From: Companilactobacillus bobalius
GTDB lineage: Bacteria > Bacillota > Bacilli > Lactobacillales > Lactobacillaceae
DNA length: 64,000 bases
Direction of reading: 5' to 3'
Assembly (NCBI RefSeq): GCF_009764355.1
Contig: NZ_LNUA01000010.1
Location: 1-64,000, forward strand
Under the pieces are notes generated by a model, which saw only the letters and a program-made list of their open reading frames with translations, was not told the DNA's origin and did no database searches. Position numbers and translations under genes: made by a program. The stretch's first letter is position 1. The number at the start of each line of letters is the position of its first letter. Positions 42,490-51,090 of this stretch are shown here, in pieces.

Positions 42490-42831
42490 ATGCTAGATAT
42501 AAAAACAACGAAGAAAGTTATTCACGAGTTATATGACGCTTTACATGAGCATCCAGATCAATCACCATATTTATTGAATATCACGGATGTATTAAGTCAG
42601 GTTTATATGAAATTGGATACAGTTGATAATCCTGAAGCTTGGTTAAGCAGACTGGTAAATTACATATATATGGAAGCTTTCGGTCGAGTTCATTTTTCTA
42701 GGGAAGAAGATAATCTTTTGATTGAGTTGGGCGACCTCTCAAAGAGATCGGGACTCAATGGTAGAAATCGAGCAAACTTTAATGATAAATCTCAATTTTA
42801 CGGTTTGTTTGAAAAAATGCCTCGTCGTTAA
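42490..42831 (+). CDS. Bacteriocin immunity protein, enterocin A immunity-like (3)
   Basis: A 113-residue helical protein. KKVIHELYDALHEHPDQSPYLLNITDVLSQVYMKLD and WLSRLVNYIYMEAFGRVHFSREEDNLLIELGDLSKR follow closely the helices of enterocin A immunity protein. The C-terminal tail RANFNDKSQFYGLFEKMPRR is distinct. Two ATGs are possible (42484 and 42490); GGGGAG is better placed for the second. Third and last gene of the rightward immunity operon, which ends in a strong terminator. Confidence 0.85.
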   Translation: MLDIKTTKKVIHELYDALHEHPDQSPYLLNITDVLSQVYMKLDTVDNPEAWLSRLVNYIYMEAFGRVHFSREEDNLLIELGDLSKRSGLNGRNRANFNDKSQFYGLFEKMPRR

Positions 42832-42840
42832 TGGATAGTA

Positions 42841-42892
42841 AAAATACTCTTAAAGTTAATAGACCTGTGTCTGATGACTTTAAGAGTATTTT
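42841..42892. terminator. Convergent terminator of the immunity operon and CPBP gene
   Basis: Positions 42841-42855 and 42878-42892 are a perfect 15-bp inverted repeat with a 22-base loop and T or A runs at both ends. Confidence 0.9.
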
Positions 42893-42895
42893 TTG

Positions 42896-43666
42896 TTATT
42901 GGTTTGAAAGTCTGATTCTAATAGGCAGTTCCCACTTTGATTTGTTATCAATGCTTAAGATATTGAAGGCAATGATGGAAAAGATAAGCATATATATAAG
43001 GGAGATAACGATAGAATATTTATATTGGGACGGAGAATTATTGACTATCTGTCCGTTTCCAATAGTTCCAGTGAAATCTATGAAGAAATGTAGTAAGAAA
43101 GATAGCAAAATACTTCCCTTACGTATATATACGGCGCCAAATAGACAACCCATTCCAAATGTTTCAAATACTTGCATTATAGTCATGGTCAAATTCTGTG
43201 AATGAATATTTCCGATATGATAAAGGGCAAAAAAGATACTAGATATAATTAAACAGAATAGTAACTTTCTTTTGTCCATATTTTTATTGTTATCATTTAA
43301 GAGACTACCTAGGACTATGCCTCTGAATAAGCATTCTTCGGGGATTGCTGCACATAATCCAATAAGTAACGAAATAAAAAGGTGATTGGTATTAGATATT
43401 GATGACAATATTGAAATCAATATGAGCGTTATTGAAAATATTTTAGTATTCTTACCAACTGATAATTTAAAGTAGATTTTCTGACGAAATATCAAATTAT
43501 TTAGAATTAGTCCAAATATAAGTTCAACCAGTTTAAATGCAATTATATGTTGCCAATTATCTATTTTGAAATAATCAAAAATTGGTCTGGATATAAAATT
43601 GTCGAATATTACTAATAGTACAAAAAAGATTATTTGTTTTTTAGGGAACCTTATTGTGTTTGTCAT
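42896..43666 (-). CDS. CPBP family intramembrane metalloprotease (1)
   Basis: A 256-residue membrane protease of the CPBP/Abi (type II CAAX-processing) family, with about seven membrane segments. All motifs are present: PEECLFRGIVLG (EExxxR), FFALYHIGNIH (FxxxH) and LLHFFIDFTGT (HxxxD). In plantaricin and related loci such proteins (PlnI, PlnP, PlnT, PlnU) give self-immunity or process peptides. Last gene of a leftward operon CPBP - helical protein - CPBP. The ribosome-binding site is weak. Confidence 0.9.
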   Translation of the reverse strand: MTNTIRFPKKQIIFFVLLVIFDNFISRPIFDYFKIDNWQHIIAFKLVELIFGLILNNLIFRQKIYFKLSVGKNTKIFSITLILISILSSISNTNHLFISLLIGLCAAIPEECLFRGIVLGSLLNDNNKNMDKRKLLFCLIISSIFFALYHIGNIHSQNLTMTIMQVFETFGMGCLFGAVYIRKGSILLSFLLHFFIDFTGTIGNGQIVNNSPSQYKYSIVISLIYMLIFSIIAFNILSIDNKSKWELPIRIRLSNQ

Positions 43667-43737
43667 AATTCACTACCAATCTAATTAAGTTGTTTAATAA
43701 TTGTGTGATAACTCTAGCTACTGGGTTGCTAAATAGT

Positions 43738-44076
43738 TTAGGAGTGGAAGAATGCTGGACCATTTATTACAGTAGAAATTTGTTGCCAAAATGACTTGTG
43801 TTCTACAGAGTTAATCTCATGTATAATCTTATTTTGCTCAGGACTGAAGTGGTATGTCTTCTTTAGAGCAGCCTGCTGTAATGCGTTATTTAAAGTAATA
43901 AGGGCATCGTGAATTTCGTTATAATTTTTACTGACGTTATCGGACTTATTTATTTGAAGGTATACTTTTTGAATTGTGGACTTGAGATTGTCCGCATTGG
44001 GAGGTAGAGATGAATTTAGTTCTTTGAGTAATTTGTTTAATGATTTTATTTCGTTGATCTTTTGAGATTTACGCAT
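43738..44076 (-). CDS. Bacteriocin immunity-like helical protein (4)
   Basis: A 112-residue helical protein (INEIKSLNKLLKELNSSLPPNADNLKSTIQKVYLQINKSD, then IHDALITLNNALQQAALKK, YHFSPEQNKIIHEINSVEHKS) matching the helix pattern of EntA-type immunity proteins, including IQKVYLQI resembling VLQKVYLKL of enterocin A immunity. The tail INGPAFFHS is hydrophobic. It lies between two CPBP genes, 23 bases after the upstream one. AAGGA precedes the ATG. Confidence 0.72.
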   Translation of the reverse strand: MRKSQKINEIKSLNKLLKELNSSLPPNADNLKSTIQKVYLQINKSDNVSKNYNEIHDALITLNNALQQAALKKTYHFSPEQNKIIHEINSVEHKSFWQQISTVINGPAFFHS

Positions 44077-44099
44077 GGAATCCTTTCTATAGTAATTAT

Positions 44100-44774
44100 T
44101 TATAATATCGAAATGAATCCAATTATATTTAAAATAATATGCATGAGTATTGGATACATTAAATTATCATCTGAGTATTCGTATATGATAGCGAAGAAAA
44201 TCAAATCAGAATATTGTAGGAAAGAAATATTTTGTATGTCTCTCAATTTGTTAATATGAAATATCATAAATAGAATTGTTGTGATTACGATGCTAATAAT
44301 GGCGATTGCTTTTCTATTTAAATTGAATCGTGAGAGGAATCCTTTGAGTAGTGTATGTTGAATAAAATATTGAAAAATTACCTCTTCTACTATTGGGCCG
44401 GTAATAGCGATAAGAATGAATAGTATTAAGACGCCAATAGAACCACTGGAATGTACGCCTTTCTCTAATCCGCTTTGATTACTTGGATTTGCTGGAATGA
44501 TATTTTGAATTATGATTTGATAGGCCAAATCTAGAACCACAAATATTGGAATAATGTATATGGCTTTAAAACTTCTAAATAGATGATTCAAATCATCTTT
44601 GAAATTACTTCTTAATAGATAGATCAAAGATATGCATATAAGAATATGAAGTGCTGTGAATATCAAACTTGAAGTAGTTTGACTTAAAAATTGCTCTAAT
44701 ATCTTCAGAAGAAATTCTGTGACAAACATATATATAAGTATTATCGGAAAAACTCTGTAATTTACTTTATTCAT
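44100..44774 (-). CDS. CPBP family membrane protein (2), atypical active site
   Basis: A 224-residue CPBP/Abi-like protein with seven membrane segments. FMIFHINKL (FxxxH) and LMHIILNIIGF (HxxxN) are present. The first motif, however, reads GPIVEEVIFQYFIQ, with Gln where nearly all members have Arg (EExxFR). The Glu pair is intact, so activity may be altered rather than lost. First gene of the leftward operon, transcribed from a promoter with plantaricin-type direct repeats. GGGG is about 12 bases before the ATG. Confidence 0.82.
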   Translation of the reverse strand: MNKVNYRVFPIILIYMFVTEFLLKILEQFLSQTTSSLIFTALHILICISLIYLLRSNFKDDLNHLFRSFKAIYIIPIFVVLDLAYQIIIQNIIPANPSNQSGLEKGVHSSGSIGVLILFILIAITGPIVEEVIFQYFIQHTLLKGFLSRFNLNRKAIAIISIVITTILFMIFHINKLRDIQNISFLQYSDLIFFAIIYEYSDDNLMYPILMHIILNIIGFISIL

Positions 44775-44824
44775 ATTAATTGCTAACCCCGTGTTCTTTT
44801 TTGATAAAAAGGAAGATAGGTTTA

Positions 44825-44830
44825 ATTATA
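44825..44830 (-). promoter_or_regulatory. -10 box of the leftward CPBP operon
   Basis: TATAAT on the minus strand, 32 bases downstream of the paired direct repeats and about 50 bases before the CPBP start. Confidence 0.6.
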
Positions 44831-44862
44831 GTAGAAATAATAATCCTTTGATTTAAAAGGAT

Positions 44863-44892
44863 ATTAACGTTGGGAAAAGCCGTATAAACGTG
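44863..44892 (-). promoter_or_regulatory. Plantaricin-type direct repeats (response-regulator boxes)
   Basis: The minus strand reads CACGTTTAT, twelve bases, AACGTTAAT. This is the nine-twelve-nine arrangement (21 bp start to start) and nearly the sequence TACGTTAAT known for PlnC/PlnD boxes. It lies between the leftward CPBP operon and the rightward gene at 44950. Confidence 0.7.
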
Positions 44893-44911
44893 AGAAATAT
44901 TTGGCATGATT

Positions 44912-44917
44912 TATAAT
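44912..44917 (+). promoter_or_regulatory. -10 box of the 44950 gene
   Basis: TATAAT, 32 bases upstream of the ATG at 44950; the divergent direct repeats lie just before it. Confidence 0.55.
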
Positions 44918-44949
44918 ATAGTTAGAAGTTAAAGATTGGGGATGTGAGT

Positions 44950-45270
44950 ATGGAGAATCAAGAATTGTTCGATCTAATCGATACGGCATATAATGAGGAT
45001 CTTTCTGAGCAACCTAAAGAGTACAAGGATTCACTTTTGAAAGCTGCTCAAAAGTTGTTAGCTGGTGGAAAAGAAGTTGAGGTATGTGCCGATATTTACC
45101 AAAGTTGCCACGACAATTACATTGTTCCTATGGGATTGCCTAGGAATAATCGAGCACTGTATCAATATATAAAGGATAAGTTACATAACCCTAGTGAAAA
45201 AGAAATGCGTGATTTGAATCTGGGTTATGGATTGATTTCAACCAATATTACTTTCGGTTCAATAAATTAA
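44950..45270 (+). CDS. Bacteriocin immunity-like helical protein (5)
   Basis: A 106-residue protein (ENQELFDLIDTAYNEDLSEQPKEYKDSLLKAAQKLLAGGKEVEVCADIYQSCHDNYIVPMGLPRNNRALYQYIKDKL) with the helix pattern and size of the immunity proteins nearby, but low direct similarity. A GTG at 44944 is in frame; GGGGA is better spaced for the ATG at 44950. Expressed from the divergent promoter region holding plantaricin-type boxes, and followed by its own terminator. The Gly-rich C-terminal end is like that of copy 1. Confidence 0.72.
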   Translation: MENQELFDLIDTAYNEDLSEQPKEYKDSLLKAAQKLLAGGKEVEVCADIYQSCHDNYIVPMGLPRNNRALYQYIKDKLHNPSEKEMRDLNLGYGLISTNITFGSIN

Positions 45271-45300
45271 AAAGCAAACCTGTTGAGGCTTGCTTTTTTT
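45271..45300 (+). terminator. Terminator after the 44950 gene
   Basis: AAGCAA-CCT and AGG-TTGCTT pair over GTTG with one mismatch, followed by T7. Confidence 0.85.
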
Positions 45301-45492
45301 GTACAATTCGTAATTAGAAATAATTTAATATGGTTGCTTGAATTCTAATTATCCAGTAGTAGAATATATAATTAAATCAAGATGATGTTTATATATTGGT
45401 ATTTGTGGGGTATTGATTATTAAATGTTTTTAATACTTGATTGCTAAGTGAAGCAAAATATCTCTCGTTATGATATTTGGAAAAGGGGAACT

Positions 45493-47079
45493 ATGGCAAA
45501 TTTATCGTTACGTTTCACTTCTAAAGGGAAGATGATTTTGTACTTTCTACTATCGATTGTGTATGCTTTTGGAAATGTGGTCATCGCTTATATTACTAAG
45601 ATCATGTTGAACATGGCACAATATCGGCAAGGAAGTGTCAAACAATTAATAACAGTCGCAGCAAGTGGTGCTTTAGCAATTATTCTAATTATGTTTTTCA
45701 ATTTTGCCTATCGTTACCTCAAATTTGATATTGTCAAAGACATCAATGTACATTTGAAAGCAAAGACAATGGCCTACCTGATTGAACAACAGGATGATTC
45801 GCAAAAAGATGGTCTGAGTCTGATGACGAATGACGTTAAACAAATTGAAACTTTAAAAATATTGAACGAATTAACCATAATTACTGAATTCATGTCTTTT
45901 GTAGTCTCAGTCACAGTTGGTTTACTTAATTCTTGGATTTTAACATTACTATTCATCGTTACAACGGTAATTCCAGGCTTTGTTCAGAAATTCTTTACCA
46001 AAAAGATTCAATCCAAATCAGAAGCTTGGGAAAAGGCTAATGCTAGTTATACCCAGAATGTCAGCGATGGTTTAAATGGTGCCGCAACTGCTGATCTGTA
46101 TGATGTTCAAATCCCAATCGTCGGTAGAGTCGTTGATGGTGCTAAGAGAATGGAAAATGCGCTTAAGAGTTTGAATTATACTCAAGCCGTAGCGGGTGAA
46201 ATTATTATGGCCGTAGCGGAGATTTTTAGTTTTATTATTCCTTTCTTAGTCGGTGCCATTTTGATGTTCCAAGGTCATATCGGTGCTGGTACTTTGGTCA
46301 TGATTGTTCAGCTTTCCAATGATTTTGTTAATCCAGTTATCAATATTTTTCAACAGATTAATTCAATTCAATCAACTAAACCCATGTGGGATAAAGTTGA
46401 GAAAGCTTTGAAATTTGATGAAGCAAAACCTGTATCAGTTAATAATACGAAGTTTACAGGATTGGATGTTGATAATCTAACTTATAAACTTAAAGATAAG
46501 ACTTTATTCTCGGATTTGGGACTTTCAGTACATCCGAATGAAAAAGTTTTATTGATGGCACCTAGTGGTTGGGGGAAAACGACTCTTTTGAGATTAATAC
46601 TGGGTAAACTCAAACCTAACGATGGAAAAATTTATATTGATAAAATGGACGTAACAGGTGATTGGCAAAAGGCTCATGACAGTTTCAGCTATGTAAATCA
46701 GAAACCATTCATTTTTGATGATACGTTGAAATTCAATATTTCTTTGGGGAGAAAAGTAACTGATTCTGAAATGGAAGAAGTGGTTGAAAAATCAGGATTA
46801 TTTAGTTTAGTTGGGGAAAAAGGATGGGATTATCAAGTTGGTGAAAATGGAGCCAATCTTTCTGGTGGTCAGATTCAAAGAATTGAGATTGCACGAGCAT
46901 TACTTTCTAAACGACCAATTCTGTTGGCAGATGAAGCAACTAGTGCTTTGGATCCAGAATTATCATTGGCAATCCACAATACAATATTGAAAAATCCTCA
47001 AATTGCGGTTATTGAAGTTGCACATAAAATTTCTGAACAAGAGAAGTCTATGTTTGATCGTATAATTCAATTTGAGTGA
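45493..47079 (+). CDS. ABC half-transporter (permease-ATPase fusion)
   Basis: A 528-residue exporter-type ABC protein. Six membrane segments about 10-285, then an ATPase domain from about 325. Walker A is MAPSGWGKTTLLRL (first Gly replaced by Ala), the signature NLSGGQIQRIEIARAL, and Walker B ILLADEATSALD. There is no N-terminal C39 peptidase domain, so it cannot by itself mature double-glycine bacteriocins. It may export a peptide or serve as self-protection. AGGGGA lies just before the ATG at 45493, preferred over the GTG at 45448. Last gene of the bacteriocin-type region. Confidence 0.88.
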   Translation: MANLSLRFTSKGKMILYFLLSIVYAFGNVVIAYITKIMLNMAQYRQGSVKQLITVAASGALAIILIMFFNFAYRYLKFDIVKDINVHLKAKTMAYLIEQQDDSQKDGLSLMTNDVKQIETLKILNELTIITEFMSFVVSVTVGLLNSWILTLLFIVTTVIPGFVQKFFTKKIQSKSEAWEKANASYTQNVSDGLNGAATADLYDVQIPIVGRVVDGAKRMENALKSLNYTQAVAGEIIMAVAEIFSFIIPFLVGAILMFQGHIGAGTLVMIVQLSNDFVNPVINIFQQINSIQSTKPMWDKVEKALKFDEAKPVSVNNTKFTGLDVDNLTYKLKDKTLFSDLGLSVHPNEKVLLMAPSGWGKTTLLRLILGKLKPNDGKIYIDKMDVTGDWQKAHDSFSYVNQKPFIFDDTLKFNISLGRKVTDSEMEEVVEKSGLFSLVGEKGWDYQVGENGANLSGGQIQRIEIARALLSKRPILLADEATSALDPELSLAIHNTILKNPQIAVIEVAHKISEQEKSMFDRIIQFE

Positions 47080-47184
47080 TAAAAATCTTTTGTGTTTAAA
47101 ACAAATAATAGCAGGTAATCAAATTACGGTTCTTTCTTAAATTTGGTTGTAGCTAAATACCAACTAATATGGTTGAAATATGCC

Positions 47185-47356
47185 GTCGTCCGCAAAAAAT
47201 CTGTGGGCCACTGGAACGTGGTGGACACGACTTCAAGCTAATAATTCCGCACTTTGTGCGAAATCATGGATCTTGAAGCTCGGTCTTTTACTAACCTTGC
47301 TACGCAAGCTAAGTAAAATTGCACCACTGAGGGCCCACAAATTTTTTACTACCGAC
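47185..47356. repeat. Structured intergenic repeat, copy A4 (complete)
   Basis: Outer arms 47194-47209 and 47332-47347 pair over 16 bp with one mismatch; the inner CTTCAAG/CTTGAAG stem and the hairpin CTTGC-TAC-GCAAG are as in copy A1. The arm pair CTGTGAG/CTCACAG of A1 is here CTGTGGG/CCCACA, a compensated change. It fills most of the 443-base gap 47080-47522, which otherwise holds only AT-rich sequence and the terminator at 47428. Confidence 0.8.
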
Positions 47357-47427
47357 TGGTTCCTTAGTTCTAGTATTATGGATATTTTAGTATTTTTAAT
47401 CTACGAATATAGAAATTAAATCAAAAG

Positions 47428-47488
47428 AACGGCCTCAATTAAGTATTCAAGATATATCTTCTACTTGAATTTCTTAATTGAGGCCGTT
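47428..47488. terminator. Long-stem terminator of the aldo/keto reductase gene
   Basis: AACGGCCTCAATTAAG (47428-47443) pairs perfectly with CTTAATTGAGGCCGTT (47473-47488), continuing as ATTCAAG/CTTGAAT inside. It lacks a long T-run but has a very stable stem. Confidence 0.65.
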
Positions 47489-47522
47489 TCGTCTTATTAG
47501 ACTAAATTATTTTTCTTTTTTA

Positions 47523-48518
47523 TTAAAGAATGTTTGTGATAGCTGATACTTCATCACTACTGAAATCAAGATTATCTAGTGCTTTGAGGTTGTCATCTAA
47601 ATGATCAACGTTGGTTATTCCAATGATGACACTGGCAACAACAGGATCTCTTAATAACCATGCTAGTGCTAATTGACTAAGCGTTTGGTTACGACTTTGA
47701 GCGATGTCGTTAAGCTTATTTAGTTTTTTAACTAGAGCATCTTTACCATCTGCGAAGAGTTCTTCGTTAGTAGGATGAATCTTGAAGCTTTCGGGAATAC
47801 CGTTAAGATATCTATCTGACAATAATCCTTCGGATAGAGGTCCATAAGCGATAGCACCGGCACCAGCATCTTTAAGGACATCGATTAGACCACTATCTTC
47901 AACATGATGATTCAAGATATTCATACTCATTTGATCCAAAACAAATGGTGTGCCTAATTCTTTAAACATCTTAATAGCTTGTTTCATTTCAGGAACTTCG
48001 AAATTGGAAACTCCAACATATAGAGCTTTACCAGATTTGACAATATCATCTAAGGCTCTGACGGTTTCTTCGACTGGAGTTGTATCGTCATAACGGTGAG
48101 CGTAGAAAATATCAACATAGTCTAATTGAAGTCTTTCTAGGGAACCATCAATGTCTTGTAACAATGATTTTCTTGAAGTCCCAACACCATAAGGGCCATC
48201 GTGTATTTCATAACCGGCCTTAGTTGAGATAACTAATTCGTCACGGTATGGTTTCAAGTCACTGTTTAAGATTTGTCCCAACAATGTCTCGGAACTGCCT
48301 AAACCATCTTTAGTGCCGTCGCCATAATGGTTAGCAACATCGAAATGGAAAACACCTTTGTCAAAGGCATGCAAAATAACTTGTTTACGTTCGCTCAATG
48401 GATCAGCACTACTGAAGTGATGCCAGAGTCCAAGTGAGATTGGTGGCAACATCAAACCAGTTTTACCAGCATGACGAATATGTTTTCCTTGATAACGACT
48501 ATCTGAAGCTTTAAACAT
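47523..48518 (-). CDS. Aldo/keto reductase (YghZ-like)
   Basis: A 331-residue NADPH-dependent aldo/keto reductase. The catalytic tetrad is visible: Asp60 and Tyr65 in FHFDVANHYGDG, Lys100 in ISTKAGY and His141 in FYAHRYDD. The insert GPYGVGTSRKSLLQDIDGSLERLQLDYVDIFY and the SEGLLSDRYLNGIPES loop resemble L-glyceraldehyde-3-phosphate reductase YghZ, which clears reactive aldehydes. AAAGGA precedes the ATG. Monocistronic. Confidence 0.92.
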   Translation of the reverse strand: MFKASDSRYQGKHIRHAGKTGLMLPPISLGLWHHFSSADPLSERKQVILHAFDKGVFHFDVANHYGDGTKDGLGSSETLLGQILNSDLKPYRDELVISTKAGYEIHDGPYGVGTSRKSLLQDIDGSLERLQLDYVDIFYAHRYDDTTPVEETVRALDDIVKSGKALYVGVSNFEVPEMKQAIKMFKELGTPFVLDQMSMNILNHHVEDSGLIDVLKDAGAGAIAYGPLSEGLLSDRYLNGIPESFKIHPTNEELFADGKDALVKKLNKLNDIAQSRNQTLSQLALAWLLRDPVVASVIIGITNVDHLDDNLKALDNLDFSSDEVSAITNIL

Positions 48519-48645
48519 AGAATCATCCTTTCGTAAAAAAACTCATTAGCTCAATAATATGTCACTGGAAACGTTTACGCAAATTTCGATTATACAATCT
48601 TTAAACATCTTTTTGATAACTTGATTGAGGAGGTGGTGGAGAAGG

Positions 48646-49443
48646 TTGAAAAAAATTAGTATTTCTTTGATATTTTTATTGATAATTATTTTAGCTATAA
48701 ATATTACAAAGTTTAATGGAACCAAAGAAGCAAATAAAAGTGAGAATTCTGAAGAGTTGGTTAAGAACGAAGTCCAATGGAAGAGGTTAACTAAAGATAT
48801 TCCTCAGATTGCTTATCATGATAATTTGTCCTTGTTAGAAAAGATACAGATGAATTATGAGAATCCTAAAGATGGTCATAGTTCAAAGTATGAGGATAAG
48901 TTTTCGTTGAAAGATCATTTTTACACTGGTAATCCAACTATTTTTGAAGGAGTGATATTAAATTTAGAGCCTATGTCAGAAATGGTTGAGACGAAAGCAA
49001 CTATATTGGTTAAAAAAGTGTGGCATGGCGACCAGTCAGTCAAAAATAAGCGTATTTACACTGTCTTTAGAAGCGGTATAACAAAGGCCAAATATGCTTT
49101 TAGCAGTATTGAAGGTGAATACTTGAATAAAAAATTCGATCCGGACCAAAAAGTATTAATGGTTCGAAAAGATATTCCTGTTCCTAAGATAGGAAGTGTG
49201 ATAATTGGTTCTTTTAAATCCTTCAAGATGACTAGTGAGGCTTATGATTCAACTCGTCAAAGTATTTATGGTAATAAGTATGGAATCAAATTTGATCAAT
49301 TCTATCTATTGAAGAATCCAAGAACTAATTTGTGGGTTAAAGATAAGAAACGATTTGTTTTGAATAATCCTGAATTTAAAAAGCTAAAGGATAATATTGA
49401 ATTTAAGAATCTTTATGCGTTGACCGATTACTGGAATGAGTAA
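48646..49443 (+). CDS. Membrane-anchored extracellular protein of unknown function
   Basis: A 265-residue protein with an N-terminal signal anchor (KKISISLIFLLIIILAINI) and a polar, Lys-rich external domain of about 240 residues. No family is recognised; the segment GVILNLEPMSEMVETKATILVKKVWHGD to IYTVFRSG looks like a beta-rich OB or sandwich fold. The frame opens at 48625 with codons formed by a ribosome-binding site (AGGAGG, GGAGAAGG), so the TTG at 48646 is the likely start. Convergent with the ABC permease gene and sharing its terminator. Confidence 0.75.
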   Translation: MKKISISLIFLLIIILAINITKFNGTKEANKSENSEELVKNEVQWKRLTKDIPQIAYHDNLSLLEKIQMNYENPKDGHSSKYEDKFSLKDHFYTGNPTIFEGVILNLEPMSEMVETKATILVKKVWHGDQSVKNKRIYTVFRSGITKAKYAFSSIEGEYLNKKFDPDQKVLMVRKDIPVPKIGSVIIGSFKSFKMTSEAYDSTRQSIYGNKYGIKFDQFYLLKNPRTNLWVKDKKRFVLNNPEFKKLKDNIEFKNLYALTDYWNE

Positions 49444-49476
49444 AAAACTCTCAGCCGAAAAGTTGAGAGTTTTTTA
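49443..49476. terminator. Convergent terminator
   Basis: AAAACTCTCA and TTGAGAGTTTT pair over a nine-base loop with A and T runs at the two sides, serving the extracellular protein gene and the ABC permease gene. Confidence 0.85.
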
Positions 49477-51090
49477 ATTAATAATCAAATCACGACGTCG
49501 ATAACCTAAGTAACCAATAATGATTAAAATAACTGCTATTGATAACTGCCACCAAAAGGTAGTGGGATCAAAGTTCTTAACGGGAACTTTAGTGATATAT
49601 CCAAAAGGTGTTAATTTATTTAACCAGTCGGGCAATTTGAGCAGTTTTCCAAAGTATTGAACGAAGAAAGCCGCAATCAAATATCCGTAATTTAAAGTGA
49701 TGAGTTTTGGCAGCCAACCGACTAAGCAGGTTGATATTCCGAGAAAAATCATAATTGGAGGAGTGTAACCCCAGAATCCACGCATGAAAATATACCAGAC
49801 TAAGTGTTGCTTCATAACGGCGTTACCACTGGCATAGAGACCGTAGTTTCCAGCTAGAAAGATCAGCAAACTAGTAATTGTAGCAAGCAAGATGGTTGAA
49901 GCATAGAGTTTGAGACGACTGGTTGATGTTGAATGGATAATTTCTAAGTATCCTTTGTTCTCTCCAGTCTTGAGATAGTTGATCAAAGATATTCCCGGAA
50001 TTAAAGCAAGAACAGCGAAGACAATCATTAGAATCGATAGGAACTGCTTAATGATTAAGATATTGGCCGCATTGATAGCCTTAGTATCAAGTAATTGTTT
50101 GAACATGGGATTGGTTTTGACAATATCCCCGATAGTGTTGAAAACTGAACCATAGCTAGCACCCAAGATCATCACACCAAAGAACCAAACTAAGATGTTC
50201 AGTCGATTTAAACGCCAAAGTAGGGAAAACGGTCCGCGCAATAAGACACTGGCTTCCTTTCTTTCAGGTTTAGTGGCAATTAATCCTGAACCAATATCAC
50301 GATGCCCATTAAGTGTGAAGGCAATCAATATTAGAAAAATCGATAGTAGTAACATTAAGAAAACTGGGAGCCAATTATTATCTTTGTAAGTTGAGAATTT
50401 TTCTACCCAACCCATAGGAACGTACCAAGTGTAACTAGGCTTAGTCACATCCGTGATCATTCGTAGAAGGTACATGAGACCAAAAACTATATAGGAGAGG
50501 ATGGTTGCCGTTCGTGCATTATCCGTCAATTGGGATATTACAGCAGCAATACTGGTAAACATAAAACCACAAGCACCCAATCCTAGTCCTAAAAGAAAAT
50601 TACCGTTAGTATCGGTTCCATTCAGATTGGCAAACTCCAGCCCCAAGGCATAAACCAAACCAATTCCAAAATTCAAAATAAAGCTTTCTAGTAAAGTTGC
50701 TGAAAGATTAGACAAGCGACCAACGGAATGGGCCTGAATCATTTCTAGAATGCCGTTTTCCTCTTCACCACGAGTATTACGAATAACGAAGTAGTAGTTC
50801 ATGATGGCAGTAACGATAGCCATAAAGACAGTCATTTCTGAAGCAAAGACATCGGCAGTCGTATAAGGACCAGCTGGCATTTTACCAAAGAGTGAGATCA
50901 TAGCGGGTGATTTCAGAGTCTTGATTATTTGATCAATTGAGGACTTATTACCATAGAGGTTAGTGAATTTACTAGCTACGCCAACGAACAATCCAATAAG
51001 GATGATGGCCCAAAGTATAAGTTTCACCCAATCACGTTTTAAGTTGAATCGAGTAAGAAAAAGCGTTTTTTGAAATTTATCATTTGGCAT
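49474..51090 (-). CDS. ABC-2 type exporter permease
   Basis: A 538-residue permease with 12 hydrophobic segments in two similar halves of six. The conserved segment RNTRGEEENGILEMIQAHSVGRLS in the first half recurs as LKTGENKGYLEIIHSTSTSRLKL in the second. This doubled form is typical of polyketide/antimicrobial (tetronasin-type) export permeases. The ATG at 51090, after GAGG, overlaps the end of the ATPase gene. With that ATPase broken by a frameshift, the system may be inactive. Confidence 0.88.
   Translation of the reverse strand: MPNDKFQKTLFLTRFNLKRDWVKLILWAIILIGLFVGVASKFTNLYGNKSSIDQIIKTLKSPAMISLFGKMPAGPYTTADVFASEMTVFMAIVTAIMNYYFVIRNTRGEEENGILEMIQAHSVGRLSNLSATLLESFILNFGIGLVYALGLEFANLNGTDTNGNFLLGLGLGACGFMFTSIAAVISQLTDNARTATILSYIVFGLMYLLRMITDVTKPSYTWYVPMGWVEKFSTYKDNNWLPVFLMLLLSIFLILIAFTLNGHRDIGSGLIATKPERKEASVLLRGPFSLLWRLNRLNILVWFFGVMILGASYGSVFNTIGDIVKTNPMFKQLLDTKAINAANILIIKQFLSILMIVFAVLALIPGISLINYLKTGENKGYLEIIHSTSTSRLKLYASTILLATITSLLIFLAGNYGLYASGNAVMKQHLVWYIFMRGFWGYTPPIMIFLGISTCLVGWLPKLITLNYGYLIAAFFVQYFGKLLKLPDWLNKLTPFGYITKVPVKNFDPTTFWWQLSIAVILIIIGYLGYRRRDLIIN

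Noticed and set aside
45362..45447. Short frame MMFIYWYLWGIDY upstream of the ABC half-transporter as a pheromone gene
   Set aside because: Only 13 codons, no ribosome-binding site and no secretion leader.
47180..47419. An 80-codon open frame inside the gap after the ABC half-transporter
   Set aside because: It lies wholly within structured repeat copy A4 and its arms; composition is unlike neighbours and there is no ribosome-binding site.
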